The position numbers were made by a program, and so were the translations under genes. Positions 61,870 through 64,000 of a stretch of 64,000 bases of DNA are shown piece by piece. The DNA is from Moringa oleifera (taxonomy: Eukaryota; Streptophyta; Magnoliopsida; Brassicales; Moringaceae): assembly GCA_021397835.1 (NCBI GenBank), contig JAJFZO010000537.1, positions 2,108,001-2,172,000 on the forward strand. The letters are read 5' to 3'. Position 1 is the stretch's first letter. Each line of letters begins with the position of its first letter. The notes below the pieces were generated by a model. That model was given only the letters and a program-made list of their open reading frames with translations, was not told where the DNA came from and ran no database searches.

Positions 61870-64000
61870 GTACAACTTCACATATTAGTATGGTAAATTT
61901 ATTTTATTAAGTATATGAATGCATGGCAACCGCTCTTCAAAAGTAGGGTAATCTTACACCATTCACAAATATAACATTTATGCAAAGCATATGATGCATA
62001 AAATCATGATTTATTTTATTTCATAAAATCTTGACTGCATATCCCCATATTCCTCTAAGTACATGACGTAGAAGTAGATATTATTAAGTATTTTTTCATA
62101 TTAAAATACTAAATAATATCCACTAATACGTACCTAAAAGACAAAAGACATGTTATGCAAAATTTGTTATAAAATAAAAAAATCATGATTTATGCACTAT
62201 GTGCTATATATAAATGTTATATTTTTTAATTGCTCAAACTAGACAATTCAAGAATTGTAAATGAATAATTTATTCTAATCCACATATACTACATGTGGAC
62301 TATAATGAAATGTTCATTTATTCTTCTCAAACAATGCATAAGGTTCAAATATCATTATGGCATATCAAAATGTGACCACTATGCACTAATTATTTATTAT
62401 AATTAATATACACAAAATTAAACTATAAATATAAAATCTACATGCAACATCATAATGACTCACTTTGCATTGCATAACTAAATACAACATTATACTTATC
62501 TAAATTTACTTTCTAATCTATATCTAAATTTAAATCTAAATTAGTCTATCTAATTATTTTATTTACTTAATGATCTACTAATCTAATTATATAATTATCT
62601 ACTTATCTAATGCAAATCTAAAATTAAATATATATTAATTAATTAATTATATTAAAAATTAAAATCAAATACCTTAATCTCATTTAAATCTAAATCTATA
62701 AAATCTATCTAAGTATCTAATTTTAATATAAAATACGATAAATAAAATATTAATTTAAATATTATTTAGATTTAAAACAAACATATTTATCTAATTTAAA
62801 TTCAAATATAAATTTATTTATCTAATTATAATTAATTATTTAATTAGTTAATATCTAATAATGTGATTTTATAATTATCCACTTATCTAATTTAAATTTA
62901 AATATAATATAACCATTTAATCATCTAATGATTTAATAATATAAAATTATTTAATTATCAAATGATTCAATGATCTAATTATATAATTATCCATTTATCT
63001 CATTTAAATCTAAATCTAATAAAATTTATCTAATTATCTAAATGTATAATTATTTAATTACCTAATGATCTAATAATTTAATTATATAATTATCAACTTA
63101 TTTTATTAAAATGTAAAATTACAAAAATATAATATTAAAATTTTAATATATTAAAAACAAGAACTTTACTCTCATTTAAATTTTAAGTTTAAAATCTATC
63201 TAATTATCTATTATGAAGATGCAATATTAATTTAAATTTTATTTATATTAAAAATGATACCATTTATCTAATCTAAATGTAAATCTAAAATCTCTCTAAA
63301 AGTCTAATTATTTAATTAATTAATTATAAAATTTTAATGTAAAATTACATGAATACAAAATTAATTTAAATCTTACTCTAACAATATATCTAATTATTTA
63401 AATTACATTTAAATTTACATAAATACAAATCTAATATATAATAAGAATAAAAAATACAATAAATGAATTTAAAGAAATTTCATACATACCTCAAGGTTTG
63501 TTCTCCAAATTATGGTTGATTAATAACCTTTATCTTCTCCAAAAAAATAAAAAATGAAGCCTAATAATTATAGCAATCGAATTTTTAACAAATTATATTA
63601 AAAAATAATTAAATAAATATGCACAAAAATAACCATATCCAAATAAATTTATGATATAAATAAACAAAAACTATAAAAAAAAATTTAACAAAAAGGATAA
63701 TGTATACATAATATATGTATGTTTTCCAAAAGAAAATTACCCAAAATATTTTGAAGGTGAGGTTGCTTAATGCACCACCGATCGAAGTAAAAAAATCTTG
63801 CCAGATTGACGGTGACTTATAGAAGAGGAGAAAATCTTTGCCATTAGAGAGAAGAAAGAAAAGGGAGAAGAAAGATGAACTTTATTCAGGTTTCTCTTTT
63901 TTTTCTTCACGGGTGAAGCCAAGTGTCGTGGCATGGGCACAACGTGTGACTTCCATTGCAAAGTTTTCTCTATAGGTGATCAACTAGTCATGAAGAAAGA
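61870..64000. other. AT-rich low-complexity DNA, probably CACTA flank
   Basis: From about 62500 to 63450 the sequence is built almost entirely from variants of atctaattatctaat and aaatctaaat, a degenerate low-complexity array. It follows the 5' end of the CACTA transposase and may be its leader or subterminal region. Sequence at 63740-63990 is of more balanced composition; the minus-strand frame 63767-63961 is not recognisable. The right end of the element, if still present, probably lies at or beyond the window edge. Confidence 0.5.

Overview
This window is plant nuclear DNA, almost certainly from a dicot. It is very AT-rich. Its real genes are broken into many short exons with GT..AG introns, and the rest is filled with decayed plant transposable elements of at least five superfamilies. 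Nothing points to bacteria, an organelle or a CRISPR system. The species cannot be named from the sequence alone.

Three host genes can be rebuilt, all on the minus strand. A five-exon histidine-triad nucleotide-binding protein (HINT type, 163 aa) lies at 5213-8599. A nine-exon mitotic B1-type cyclin (473 aa) lies at 9616-12691, with a cluster of mitosis-specific AACGG promoter elements just upstream. A twelve-coding-exon stomatal closure-related actin-binding protein (SCAB1 type, 491 aa) lies at 30549-37289, probably with an extra 5' UTR exon near 38.4-38.6 kb. All splice junctions were placed by hand; reading frames stay open across every exon and the joined lengths are exact multiples of three. 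The genes are unrelated in function and only share a neighbourhood.

Between and after them are mobile elements. From left to right: a solo LTR (14.0-14.6 kb); a threefold ~410-bp tandem repeat (17.5-18.7 kb); a Ty3/gypsy element with both LTRs but lacking reverse transcriptase and integrase (19.1-22.3 kb); a PIF/Harbinger two-gene set, Myb/SANT-like plus DDE transposase, both broken (23.6-25.9 kb); fragments of the same gypsy family (28.5-28.9 kb) and of the solo-LTR family (29.0-30.0 kb); a Ty1/copia element with unusually short ~115-bp LTRs (41.4-46.1 kb); a gag-like remnant and minisatellites (46.4-49.9 kb); a hAT-type MITE (51.8-52.2 kb); a complete-length but dead hAT element with terminal repeats and target duplications (52.7-56.8 kb); and a CACTA (En/Spm) transposase pseudogene (59.4-61.9 kb) followed by AT-rich low-complexity DNA to the window end.

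No new biological system is evident. The most useful observations are the tandem duplication beside a cyclin splice donor, the MSA promoter cluster, the structure and target duplications of the gypsy, hAT and MITE insertions, the 115-bp-LTR copia element and an unidentified coding-looking fragment at its edge.
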